Shown here one piece after another: positions 44,189 to 50,965 of a stretch of 64,000 nucleotides of DNA; position 1 is the stretch's first letter, and every line of letters starts with the position of its first letter. The DNA is taken from NCBI RefSeq assembly GCF_000295935.2, contig NZ_ALWO02000031.1:1113-65112 (forward strand), written 5' to 3'. The notes under the pieces are model-generated. The model saw only the letters and a program-made list of their open reading frames with translations, was not told where the DNA came from and made no database searches. This stretch comes from Indibacter alkaliphilus LW1 (GTDB taxonomy: Bacteria > Bacteroidota > Bacteroidia > Cytophagales > Cyclobacteriaceae). The translations under genes were made by a program, and so were the position numbers.

Positions 44189-46204
44189 ATGAGAAGTTTT
44201 ATGTTTCTGTTTTTTCAGACGGTTTTTATTTCCTCAGCGTTTGCACAGACCAATCTTATCGATAGCCTTCAGATTATCATTTCTCAAAATAGACAGGATA
44301 CTATCCACGCCAAAGCTTTGATGGACTTGGGAATTACCTTAGAGCGGTCAGACTTAAAACGCTCCACGGAAAATTATTGGGCAATTCTGAAGATGCCGGA
44401 TAGTCGGCCTTTTGACAAATTCAAAACAAATGCCGCAGTTCGCTTGGCAGGGAATTACTCGGCTATGGGAGTTTTGGACTCTGTAGACTATTATTTTGAT
44501 CAGGCCGAATCATTCCTTCGATCCAACCCAAATGACCAGAAGTTGGCCTATACACTTTACAATGGAAGGGGAATTCACCTCAACAGAATAGGGAAATTTG
44601 AAGCTGCACTTTCAGCCTATGACAAGGCCATCTCTTTAGACCATCAGGTTATTGGCATGGATAATGTTGCTGGTCTTTATATCAATTTGTCCAATGTCTA
44701 CAAGCAAATGGATAATCAGAAATCCAATTTTGAAGTGACTTACAAAGCCTTGGATATTTTTGAGAAAACCCAAAATAAGACAGGATTAGCATTTGTGTAC
44801 AACAGTTTAGGTACCGCCCATTATCACATCAAAAACTATGATGATGCTGAAAAATACTTTTTGAAATCCATGGAATACAGAAAGCTTCTTGGGGATAAAA
44901 GGGGAGAATCCATGGTTTTGGGAAATCTGGGCAATGTCTACATGGATCAAGCGCAACATCAAAAAGCTAAGGAATATTTCGAATTGGCCATGGAGATGCA
45001 GGAATCGCTTGGCCTGAAAGAGATGGTGGGGATTCAACTTTATAATATCGGAAGAAATTACCTCTTGATGGAAGAACCGGAGCCTGCTTTGGCGCATTTC
45101 CAAAAAGCTCAAAATGTATTTAGAGAGGCTGGTATCAGTACTTACGATTCCAAAATTTTAGCTGATTTGGGAAAAGCTCAAAGCTTGTTATCACAGGAAA
45201 AAGAGGCTTATCAAAGTTTGAAGATGGCTACAGAAACTGCTTTGCTTCAAAAACAATTCGGAGAAGCCATCACTGCTTTCAGAAACTTAAAGGAATACTA
45301 TCTGACTCAGGGCAAATTTCAGGAAGCACTTGAAGCTCAATCCAAAGAGTATGCCTATCGCGATTCTGTAGGGATCGGAGCATTGCAGGCGCAGCTCAAA
45401 GAACTGGAATCCAGATATGCTTTGGATCTGAAAGAAAATGAAATCAGTTTATTGAAAACAGAACAGCAATTAGACAGGGTTGAATTGGCCAAAAAGAAAG
45501 CCAATCAGAACCTGATTATCGCAGTATTCACTTTTTTTATCATTCTTGCTGGAATTTTGGTGAATAAATATCGGATCGTAGGCCGTACCAAGCGCCTTTT
45601 GGAGGTGGAGAAGCTTAGGAATTCCATAGCCAGAGATTTGCATGACGACTTGGGAAGTACCTTGTCCAGTATTCATATTTTATCGCAAATGGCTTTGCAA
45701 AAGAAGGAGTCACCCGACATAGGTCTTTTTTCGAAAATCAATGTCCAAACAGCTTCTATGATGGATAAACTCAGTGACATCGTCTGGTCTATTCATCCCA
45801 ATAATGACAGCTTAGAGCAGTTGCTCAGCAAGATGCAGGAGTTTGCCGCCGAGATTCTAGATCCGAAAGGGATTACCTACCAATTCGAAGTAGGAGAGGG
45901 TGCTGAGCAGATCAAATTAGATTTGGAAAAAAGAAGAAATCTGTTTTTGATCTTTAAGGAAGCGCTCAACAATGCCGCCAAATACGCAGAGAGTAAGCAT
46001 TTGGATATCAAGCTCAAGATGGAGGGAGGCAGGCTGCATCTATTCATCAAAGATGACGGAAAGGGCTTTGACCAGGAGTTGACCAAAAAGGGGAATGGGC
46101 TTTTCAATATGCAGCAAAGGGCCAGTATGATGGGAGGGAATATGGTAATCGAAAGCTTTCCCAATATGGGTACAACCATCCAACTGAGTGCACCTATCAC
46201 ATGA
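44189..46204 (+). CDS. TPR-containing sensor histidine kinase (NarL-type)
   Basis: 671 residues: signal peptide (to about 19), an exported tetratricopeptide region (about 60-410, repeats such as AGLYINLSNVYKQM, AFVYNSLGTAHYHI, MVLGNLGNVYMDQA), a transmembrane helix (about 441-461), then a HisKA_3 dimerisation domain with phospho-acceptor His485 in ARDLHDDLGS and a HATPase with EALNNAAKYA, DDGKGFD and GLFNMQQRA. This design is common in Bacteroidota, the TPRs sensing through protein contacts in the periplasm. Its likely partner is the LuxR regulator at 46607, although 400 bp of repeats lie between. Confidence 0.93.
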   Translation: MRSFMFLFFQTVFISSAFAQTNLIDSLQIIISQNRQDTIHAKALMDLGITLERSDLKRSTENYWAILKMPDSRPFDKFKTNAAVRLAGNYSAMGVLDSVDYYFDQAESFLRSNPNDQKLAYTLYNGRGIHLNRIGKFEAALSAYDKAISLDHQVIGMDNVAGLYINLSNVYKQMDNQKSNFEVTYKALDIFEKTQNKTGLAFVYNSLGTAHYHIKNYDDAEKYFLKSMEYRKLLGDKRGESMVLGNLGNVYMDQAQHQKAKEYFELAMEMQESLGLKEMVGIQLYNIGRNYLLMEEPEPALAHFQKAQNVFREAGISTYDSKILADLGKAQSLLSQEKEAYQSLKMATETALLQKQFGEAITAFRNLKEYYLTQGKFQEALEAQSKEYAYRDSVGIGALQAQLKELESRYALDLKENEISLLKTEQQLDRVELAKKKANQNLIIAVFTFFIILAGILVNKYRIVGRTKRLLEVEKLRNSIARDLHDDLGSTLSSIHILSQMALQKKESPDIGLFSKINVQTASMMDKLSDIVWSIHPNNDSLEQLLSKMQEFAAEILDPKGITYQFEVGEGAEQIKLDLEKRRNLFLIFKEALNNAAKYAESKHLDIKLKMEGGRLHLFIKDDGKGFDQELTKKGNGLFNMQQRASMMGGNMVIESFPNMGTTIQLSAPIT

Positions 46205-46269
46205 TGCTTTCATATCACATGATTGGGGTATTTTCTAGTATGATGATTTTTGGGATATTTAGAAGAATT

Positions 46270-46558
46270 GAAATATGGTTGAAATACGATAGAAATAAGA
46301 TTGAAATATGCTGTGCGAAATAAGGTGGAAATAATGTTGAGATATGCTTCGCGAAATAGGGTTGAAATATGTTGATTGAAATTAAGTGGAAATAAGTTCT
46401 TCTTTTCGATAGATAGATTAGCGTAATAAGGTTGAAATAAATTTCACCAAAGTTATTTTTCAATGTAATTAATTGCACTTGACTGCGGATGGCTAAAGAA
46501 TATTTCTCCGAAAGCTTATTTCAAAATATTTCGCAAAAGGCATATTTCTATTTATTTC
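46270..46558. repeat. Phased array of GAAATA / TATTTC boxes
   Basis: On the + strand GAAATA (with one GAGATA and one GAAATT) begins at 46270, 46281, 46292, 46303, 46317, 46328, 46339, 46353, 46364, 46378 and 46389: spacings are only 11 or 14. Two more boxes (one GTAATA) start at 46423 and 46434. From 46501 the boxes face the other way, TATTTC at 46501, 46517, 46527, 46543 and 46553, spaced 16, 10, 16, 10. The array fills the gap between a kinase gene and its regulator. Unit size is too short for CRISPR. Confidence 0.75.
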
Positions 46559-46606
46559 AATAAGAGGAGTTTGCCATAATACAAAGTTCCATTGAATACC
46601 AAGAAT

Positions 46607-47236
46607 ATGTCCATTAAGGTTTTATTATACGAAGACAACGACCTCCTTCGCGAAAGCATCAGTAGTATGGTGACTTTGAATGATGGGATGGAATTGTTGG
46701 GGGCTTTTTCGGATGCCAATAATGTAGAGGAGGAGGTGAAGACTTTTCGACCTGATTTGATTTTGATGGATATTGAGATGCTGGGAAGGACGGGGATTGA
46801 AGCTACGGCTTTGGTGAAAAAAACATCACCTGAGGCAAACATTTTGATTCTGACTGTTTTTGATGATTCCGAAAATGTGCTGAATGCAATTAAAGCCGGT
46901 GCCTCAGGATACTTACTCAAAAAGTATATTGCCAATCGTCTGTTTTCTGCTGTGGAAGAAATATTGGAAGGTGGTGCTCCCATGTCTCCTGCCGTGGCCA
47001 AATTGGTGATACAGTCTATGCAAAAGCCACTGCAATCCGTGAATTATGGGCTGACTGAACGGGAAAAAGATGTTTTGGTATCTTTAAGTAAAGGCAACAG
47101 CTTCAAATTGATTGCTGCCGACTGTAAAATCAGTATCGATACGGTGAGAACGCATATCAAACATATTTACGAAAAGCTCCAAGTGCATTGCCAGACAGAG
47201 GCGGTATCCAAGGCGATAAATGAAGGGTTGGTATAA
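46607..47236 (+). CDS. LuxR-type (NarL family) response regulator
   Basis: 209 residues from the ATG at 46607; a TTG five codons earlier is also in frame. Receiver domain with acidic EDN pocket, phospho-acceptor Asp55 in LILMDIEM and Lys in LLKKYI. The C-terminal HTH_LuxR is complete: LTEREKDVLVSLSKGNSFKL then DTVRTHIKHIYEKL. It is the natural partner of the TPR kinase upstream. The expected location in one operon is broken by the GAAATA array. Confidence 0.93.
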   Translation: MSIKVLLYEDNDLLRESISSMVTLNDGMELLGAFSDANNVEEEVKTFRPDLILMDIEMLGRTGIEATALVKKTSPEANILILTVFDDSENVLNAIKAGASGYLLKKYIANRLFSAVEEILEGGAPMSPAVAKLVIQSMQKPLQSVNYGLTEREKDVLVSLSKGNSFKLIAADCKISIDTVRTHIKHIYEKLQVHCQTEAVSKAINEGLV

Positions 47237-47271
47237 AACCTTTGAGGTCTTTTTCAGACCTCGAAGGTTTT
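47235..47271. repeat. Palindrome with AGACCT/AGGTTTT arms, after the LuxR gene
   Basis: AAAACCTTTGAGGTCT (47235-47250), spacer TTTTC, AGACCTCGAAGGTTTT (47256-47271): 16-base arms with one mismatch, beginning at the regulator's stop codon. It may double as a transcription terminator and shares arm sequence with the palindromes at 47340 and 47784. Confidence 0.7.
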
Positions 47272-47339
47272 GAAGAATTGAATGTGGTTGGGGTGAATAG
47301 ATTGATATTAGTGGATATTTTAGATATTAGGATATTAGT

Positions 47340-47372
47340 AGACCTGCCAGGTTTTGAAAACCTGGCAGGTCT
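47340..47372. repeat. 33-bp perfect palindrome (AGACCTGCCAGGTTTT arms)
   Basis: AGACCTGCCAGGTTTT (47340-47355), one spacer base, and its exact reverse complement (47357-47372). Repeats of this sort are scattered in Bacteroidota intergenic DNA. The copy at 47784 is the reverse complement of this one but for one base. Confidence 0.8.
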
Positions 47373-47519
47373 GGATTTTTTGAAAAATGAACATTAGTTG
47401 ATAGCTTTTGATTTTTCTTAACGGATTTTTTGTCCATTGACATTGGCAGGGAAAGGACTTATTGAACCAAATGCACCTATAGGCACATTTCCGGCAATCG
47501 CTTATGGAGCTGGGTTAAT

Positions 47520-47780
47520 ATGCGTGTTTGGTTTGTGGATAGTGGCTTATTGGCAAATGCTATGGCGGATGGAGTCTTAACTCTTCCTGAATTGGAAGCC
47601 CTCAATCCAAGGAAAGGAGTGGCTTCCCGCTACGAAGAGTACAATAAGCCTAGGTCTGAGGAAGACTATTTGTTGGTAATAGAATCAGAAGGAACGATAC
47701 CTGGCACCAATCAGAGATTTGAGTATAAGGTGATTTCTAGAACTAAGTCTAGACAAGATGTTGAATTGAGGATTTGGTAA
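47520..47780 (+). CDS. Hypothetical protein or gene remnant between inverted palindromes
   Basis: An 86-residue frame (MRVWFVDSGLLANAMADGV... RQDVELRIW) with reasonable amino-acid composition but no recognised domain. No signal or membrane segment. A different frame directly upstream (encoding GLIEPNAPIGTFPAIAYGAG) also looks protein-like, so this may be the 3' part of an older gene broken by a frameshift. It is flanked at 47340 and 47784 by mutually inverted 33-bp palindromes. Confidence 0.4.
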   Translation: MRVWFVDSGLLANAMADGVLTLPELEALNPRKGVASRYEEYNKPRSEEDYLLVIESEGTIPGTNQRFEYKVISRTKSRQDVELRIW

Positions 47781-47783
47781 CAT

Positions 47784-47816
47784 AGACCTGGCAGGTTTTC
47801 AAAACCTGCCAAGTCT
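47784..47816. repeat. 33-bp palindrome, inverted copy of that at 47340
   Basis: AGACCTGGCAGGTTTT (47784-47799), one spacer base, AAAACCTGCCAAGTCT (47801-47816), 15 of 16 pairs. Compared with 47340-47372 it is the reverse complement with one change. Confidence 0.8.
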
Positions 47817-47831
47817 TTCTAGGTGCACTTC

Positions 47832-47864
47832 AACTTTTCTAAAGTTTAAAACTTTGGAAAAGTT
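47832..47864. repeat. 33-bp palindrome (AACTTTTCYAAAGTT family)
   Basis: AACTTTTCTAAAGTTT (47832-47847), one base, AAACTTTGGAAAAGTT (47849-47864), one mismatch. The same palindrome sequence recurs at 56036-56068, and the 16-1-16 geometry matches the AGACCT palindromes nearby. Confidence 0.75.
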
Positions 47865-47940
47865 TTTCAGAAAGTATATCCCCTGATTAGGGTATTGTGA
47901 TAGGTATCCGAAAGCGGTAACTTGTCTAAGTAATTCATAA

Positions 47941-48312
47941 TTAAGTATCCAATTCAAAATCAAAAATGCAGGGATAACTGTGGACGGCACCATCTCGGAT
48001 TGGGAAGTGGAGGTGGATTTTGATTCAAAGAAATTGGCGCAATCCAGCATACGTGGAAAAGCCAATCCTGAGAGTATCCAAACTGGTATCAAATTGAGGG
48101 ACAAGCACCTTCATGGGAGAGAGTACTTTCATGTCCAAAAATTCCCTTTCATTAGTTTGGAATCCAAGTCTTTTCAGTCAAAGGGCAAAAACACTTTTGT
48201 AGGGATTTTTGAGCTACAGATCCGGGATGTGAAAAGGGAAGTTGAAATCCCATTTACTTTGTCCCAAACAGGAAAGCAGCAGAAGTTTAAGGGTGAGTTT
48301 GTAATTGATTGA
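47941..48312 (+). pseudogene. 5'-truncated YceI-family gene
   Basis: From about 47950 the frame reads FKIKNAGITVDGTISDW, the middle of a YceI lipocalin-like domain, and continues with IKLRDKHLHGREYFHV, FPFISLESKSFQ and LQIRDVKREVEIPFTL to a stop at 48312. The start, which should encode a signal peptide and the first two strands, is missing: a stop codon (47938-47940) precedes the family sequence in the same frame. The first possible start is a GTG at 47980, which would leave a 110-residue protein lacking export signal. YceI proteins bind isoprenoids in the periplasm. A truncated pseudogene is likeliest. Confidence 0.75.
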
Positions 48313-48403
48313 TTGGATTTCGGGCTAGGAGAGAAGAGTTTGGTTCTTTCTGACGAGGTGAGGATCATTATTGAGTTTTAGATCTAAGATTTTAGCTTTT
48401 TTG

Positions 48404-48507
48404 TTCACGCAGCGGGCGCAACGGTTTCACGCAACGTTCGCAACGAATAAGATGTCCATATTTCGCTGCGGTCGCTGCGTTTTATCTCTGCGGTCGCTGC
48501 GTGAAAT
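48404..48507. repeat. GC-rich TTCACGC...GCGTGAA element, copy A
   Basis: About 104 bases starting TTCACGCAGCG and ending CGCTGCGTGAA, an 11-base perfect terminal inverted repeat. Inside are multiple GCGCAACG/CGTTCGCAACG and CTGCGGTCGCTGCG words. It lies in a 301-bp gap between the YceI remnant and the GxxExxY gene; the remaining bases show no gene. Confidence 0.8.
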
Positions 48508-48613
48508 TTTTAAATGAAAATGATTAAACGGATAATTAATCGATTATCCCTTGCCTCAGAATTGGTAGAAAAATTCTTTGATTGGAAATTTGATAAAAAC
48601 CAATTTTTAAGTC

Positions 48614-48991
48614 ATGAAGGAAAATGAAATTGCAACTGTCATTCTGGATAAGGCTTTTGAAATTCATAGAAACTTGGGCCCGGGATTATTGGAGTCAGTT
48701 TATGAAAAAGCTTTGGAGTTTGAATTGATTCAGGCTGGTATTTTTGTGGTATCTCAAGTGTCGGTCCCTCTTATTTACAAAGAAATAAAATTTGAAGCAG
48801 GCTTTAGACTTGATTTGCTGGTTGAAAACAAGGTGATCGTAGAAATTAAAGCCAACGAAGCTCTAGCACCTGTACATTTTGCCCAAACCTTGACCTATTT
48901 GAAGCTTTCAGAGAAAAAGCTTGGTCTACTTATAAATTTCAATGTCAAATATCTTAAAGATGGGATTCATCGAATTGGGAATAATCTTTGA
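48614..48991 (+). CDS. GxxExxY protein
   Basis: 125 residues. The naming motif GPGLLESVYEKAL is present near residue 21, followed by a PD-(D/E)xK-like core: FRLDLLVENKVIVEIKANE has the Asp and the ExK pair. This family is widespread and often multi-copy in Bacteroidota and is related to exonuclease V folds, but its function is unknown. It sits between GC-rich elements A and B, consistent with a mobile or insertion-prone setting. Confidence 0.92.
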   Translation: MKENEIATVILDKAFEIHRNLGPGLLESVYEKALEFELIQAGIFVVSQVSVPLIYKEIKFEAGFRLDLLVENKVIVEIKANEALAPVHFAQTLTYLKLSEKKLGLLINFNVKYLKDGIHRIGNNL

Positions 48992-49007
48992 TTTTAAAAA
49001 TTGATGG

Positions 49008-49111
49008 TTTCACGCGGCTGGCGCAACGTTTTCACGCGGCGAACGCAGCGAAAAAACGGCAAGAATTCGTTGCGATCGTTGCGTTTTCTCTTTGCGCACG
49101 TGGCGTGAAAT
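49008..49111. repeat. GC-rich TTTCACGC...GCGTGAAA element, copy B
   Basis: Begins TTTCACGCGGC and ends GGCGTGAAA. It contains internal TTTTCACGCGGCGAACGCAG and TTGCGATCGTTGCG words. It lies directly downstream of the GxxExxY gene and ends just short of the stop of the convergent higA. Confidence 0.8.
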
Positions 49112-49127
49112 TTTTTTAAAAAAACCA

Positions 49128-49427
49128 TCAAACACCCGAATCTTCAACAGGAATGATTTTATCCAGTTCTTTTGATTTTAAATCTTGTTCTTCTTCTAGG
49201 TCAAAGTCATCCTGTAATCCTAACCAAAATTTAGGGCTAGTTCCGAAGAACTTACTTAATCGAAGTGCAGTATCAGCAGTAATCCTTCTATTGCCCTTGA
49301 TGATTTCAGAAACTCTCGTTTGAGGAATAAATGTTTCCTTAGCCAATCTGTAAGCAGAAATTTCCATAGGAATTAAAAACTCCTCTAATAAAATTTCACC
49401 TGGATGAATGTTTTTAAGCTTTTCCAT
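49128..49427 (-). CDS. higA: HigA-type antitoxin
   Basis: 99 residues with a helix-turn-helix core (NIHPGEILLEEFL, YRLAKETFIPQTRVSEIIKGNRRI, ADTALRLSKFFGTSPKFW). The pattern is the HigA/VapI addiction-module family. It lies one base downstream of the toxin gene, the usual toxin-first order for HigBA, and would repress the shared promoter through the inverted repeat at 49730-49750. The acidic C-terminal part (DLEEEQ) probably contacts the toxin. Confidence 0.92.
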   Translation of the reverse strand: MEKLKNIHPGEILLEEFLIPMEISAYRLAKETFIPQTRVSEIIKGNRRITADTALRLSKFFGTSPKFWLGLQDDFDLEEEQDLKSKELDKIIPVEDSGV

Positions 49428-49428
49428 T

Positions 49429-49713
49429 TTATGAATGATAATCTAATATTTGAACTTGGTAAGCATCATCATTGTCCCATACAAATATGATCCTCCACTG
49501 ATCATTGATTCTGAGACTGTAAAATGAAGATAGATTTCCTTTGAGTTTTTCAAGTCTATTTGCTGGTGGAATCCTCAAATCTTGAAGACTTTGGGCATTA
49601 TGAAGCATTCTTAATTTTCTTCTTGCAGTATGCTGAATTTCATTTGGTAGTTTTCTTGAAACGATACCTTTCCAAATTTTTTCAGTTTCTTTATCACCAA
49701 AATTTTTTATCAT
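49429..49713 (-). CDS. higB: HigB/RelE-type toxin
   Basis: 94 residues of the RelE/HigB mRNA-interferase fold: IKNFGDKETEKIWKG at the start, RKLRMLHNAQSLQDLRIPPANRLEKLKG, then INDQWRIIFVWDND and a final strand ILDYHS. The basic residues and the RIIF strand are those expected for ribosome-dependent mRNA cleavage. It is the first gene of the higBA unit. Confidence 0.92.
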   Translation of the reverse strand: MIKNFGDKETEKIWKGIVSRKLPNEIQHTARRKLRMLHNAQSLQDLRIPPANRLEKLKGNLSSFYSLRINDQWRIIFVWDNDDAYQVQILDYHS

Positions 49714-49729
49714 TGGTACTGTCTTGCGT

Positions 49730-49750
49730 TACTAACGTATAAAGTTAGTA
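49730..49750. promoter_or_regulatory. Probable higBA operator
   Basis: TACTAAC (49730-49736), seven-base spacer GTATAAA, GTTAGTA (49744-49750): a perfect 7-base inverted repeat 17 bases upstream of the higB start codon, well placed for autorepression by HigA. Confidence 0.7.
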
Positions 49751-49893
49751 TCTTGTTTTTAATTTCGCAACACACTGTTTGATTTTTAAACGTTTTGCCT
49801 CGATATCACATAATAAGGGTATTGTCCGCACTGTTTCATTCTAGTACATATATAGAATATTCATTTTCAATGTTTTACCAAACCACCAACACT

Positions 49894-50034
49894 ATGAAAG
49901 TTCAAACTGAAAACATTCTGGCCCATACCTGTGTGATAGTGGGCTGCGCTGCCTTGATTAGTACAGTCCTTTTCCTAATTATGATGCTATCGGATTATTT
50001 AAAGGGCTTTTTATCTGTAGCTTCATTAGGTTGA
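49894..50034 (+). CDS. Possible small membrane protein
   Basis: A 46-residue frame beginning MKVQTENILAHT, with one strong hydrophobic helix (CVIVGCAALISTVLFLIMML). Upstream the same frame extends in poor context through a copy of the ATAAGGGTATTG repeat. The size and hydrophobicity resemble small membrane peptides, but there is no family match and it may be chance. Confidence 0.35.
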   Translation: MKVQTENILAHTCVIVGCAALISTVLFLIMMLSDYLKGFLSVASLG

Positions 50035-50073
50035 GGTAACTATCTATGTTTTAATTATGATCAATTTTTGCCC

Positions 50074-50265
50074 ATGAAAGCATATGGCTTGTTCTTTATT
50101 GTTTTGATTTCTTGTACTGGCAAAGTAGAGCTGACGCATGAAGAAAGTGAGTTGAAAAAGGTGACCCAAGAGAATTTTTTGAGGGTATTTGAAGCAGTGG
50201 GACAAAAAGCCGCTGAATTGCAGAAAGTTGAGCAGCCAAGGATTGCTAAAATTTTATCTGATTAA
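50074..50265 (+). CDS. Small lipoprotein, possibly truncated
   Basis: 63 residues. MKAYGLFFIVLISC is a compact lipoprotein signal with Cys14. The mature part (HEESELKKVTQENFLRVFEAVGQ...) is helical and ends abruptly, which resembles the first third of longer heme- or lipid-related lipoproteins. Could be a remnant; element C starts 20 bases after its stop. Confidence 0.5.
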   Translation: MKAYGLFFIVLISCTGKVELTHEESELKKVTQENFLRVFEAVGQKAAELQKVEQPRIAKILSD

Positions 50266-50284
50266 GATGTTAAATAGTTTAAAA

Positions 50285-50388
50285 GTTTCTCGCAACGAGC
50301 GCAACGATAAAAACGCTACGAACGCAAAGGCAGTCAATATATCATCGCTGCGGTCGTTGCGATACCCTTGGCTCTCGTTGCGTGAAAC
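50285..50388. repeat. GC-rich element, copy C
   Basis: Starts TTTCTCGCAACGAG and ends CTCGTTGCGTGAAA (14-base terminal inverted repeat, one mismatch). It contains the CTGCGGTCGTTGCG word shared with copy A. It lies between the small lipoprotein gene and the hipBA promoter in a 355-bp gap; the rest of the gap is described under the hipBA control region. Confidence 0.8.
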
Positions 50389-50524
50389 AATTATTAATAC
50401 GCTTTCTTGAAAAACTATTTTTGAAAAATGCTTTTGTAAAAACTATTTCATCAATCAAAATTGTTATTTATAAATTAAAATAACGAATGAAATAATACTC
50501 GTTAATAGATTGAATTACCATTAA

Positions 50525-50639
50525 TGAATGAAAAATCATTCAAATTATGTTTTTTTTGTATTGAAAAATATTTGTACATTTGTATGAAAAATAAGTCATA
50601 ATAGCTTAATTTGTCATTTAATGAATGATTTTTCATACA
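50525..50639 (+). promoter_or_regulatory. hipBA promoter with three HipB-like operator boxes
   Basis: Box 1 is TGAATGA-N4-TCATTCA (50525-50542), perfect. Box 2 is TGTATGA with a half-matching TCATA (50581-50600). Box 3 is TGAATGA-N4-TCATACA (50622-50639), one mismatch, and covers the hipB start codon region. Between boxes 1 and 2 is a Bacteroidota-type promoter: TTTG at 50555-50558 and TACATTTG (TAnnTTTG) at 50575-50582, 16 bases apart. Repressor binding would block both promoter and start. Confidence 0.7.
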
Positions 50640-50965
50640 TATCGTATGTAAGTGATGGAGCGCTTCTCAAAAAAATTGGAGGCTTTATCAAGTCCCGCAG
50701 GATTGAGCAGAACCTTACGCAAGATGAAGTGGCGGAGCGGGCTGCGATCAGTCGATCTACCCTCAGTTTATTGGAGAGGGGAGAGAATATTGCGCTGACC
50801 AACCTATTGAAGATACTTCGGGTCTTGGATGCGCTGTATGTGTTGGAGCATTTTCAAGAAGTAAAGCCCATCAGTCCTATGCAGCTGGCCAAAGAAGACG
50901 AGGCCAAGTGGAAAAGGGCTTCCAAAAGCAAGAAATCTTCCCCTAAAGATGATCTCGGATGGTAA
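50621..50965 (+). CDS. hipB: HipB-like antitoxin (XRE-family)
   Basis: 114 residues. The helix-turn-helix (about 15-70) has GGFIKSRRIEQNLTQDEVAE and ISRSTLSLLERGENI. A basic, lysine- and serine-rich C-terminal tail ends in Trp, reminiscent of the C-terminal Trp that helps bury E. coli HipB. It neutralises and co-represses with HipA. Its last codons overlap hipA by seven bases. Confidence 0.92.
   Translation: MNDFSYISYVSDGALLKKIGGFIKSRRIEQNLTQDEVAERAAISRSTLSLLERGENIALTNLLKILRVLDALYVLEHFQEVKPISPMQLAKEDEAKWKRASKSKKSSPKDDLGW

Noticed and set aside
46270-46400. CRISPR-like array
   Set aside because: The unit is 6 bases at 11-base spacing, with no 23-45 base repeats, no spacers of fixed length, and no Cas genes in the window.
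46215-46478. Open frame on the minus strand encoding a Phe/Ile/Ser-rich peptide
   Set aside because: It is only the translation of the TATTTC array; the period and composition explain the frame, and no family pattern is present.
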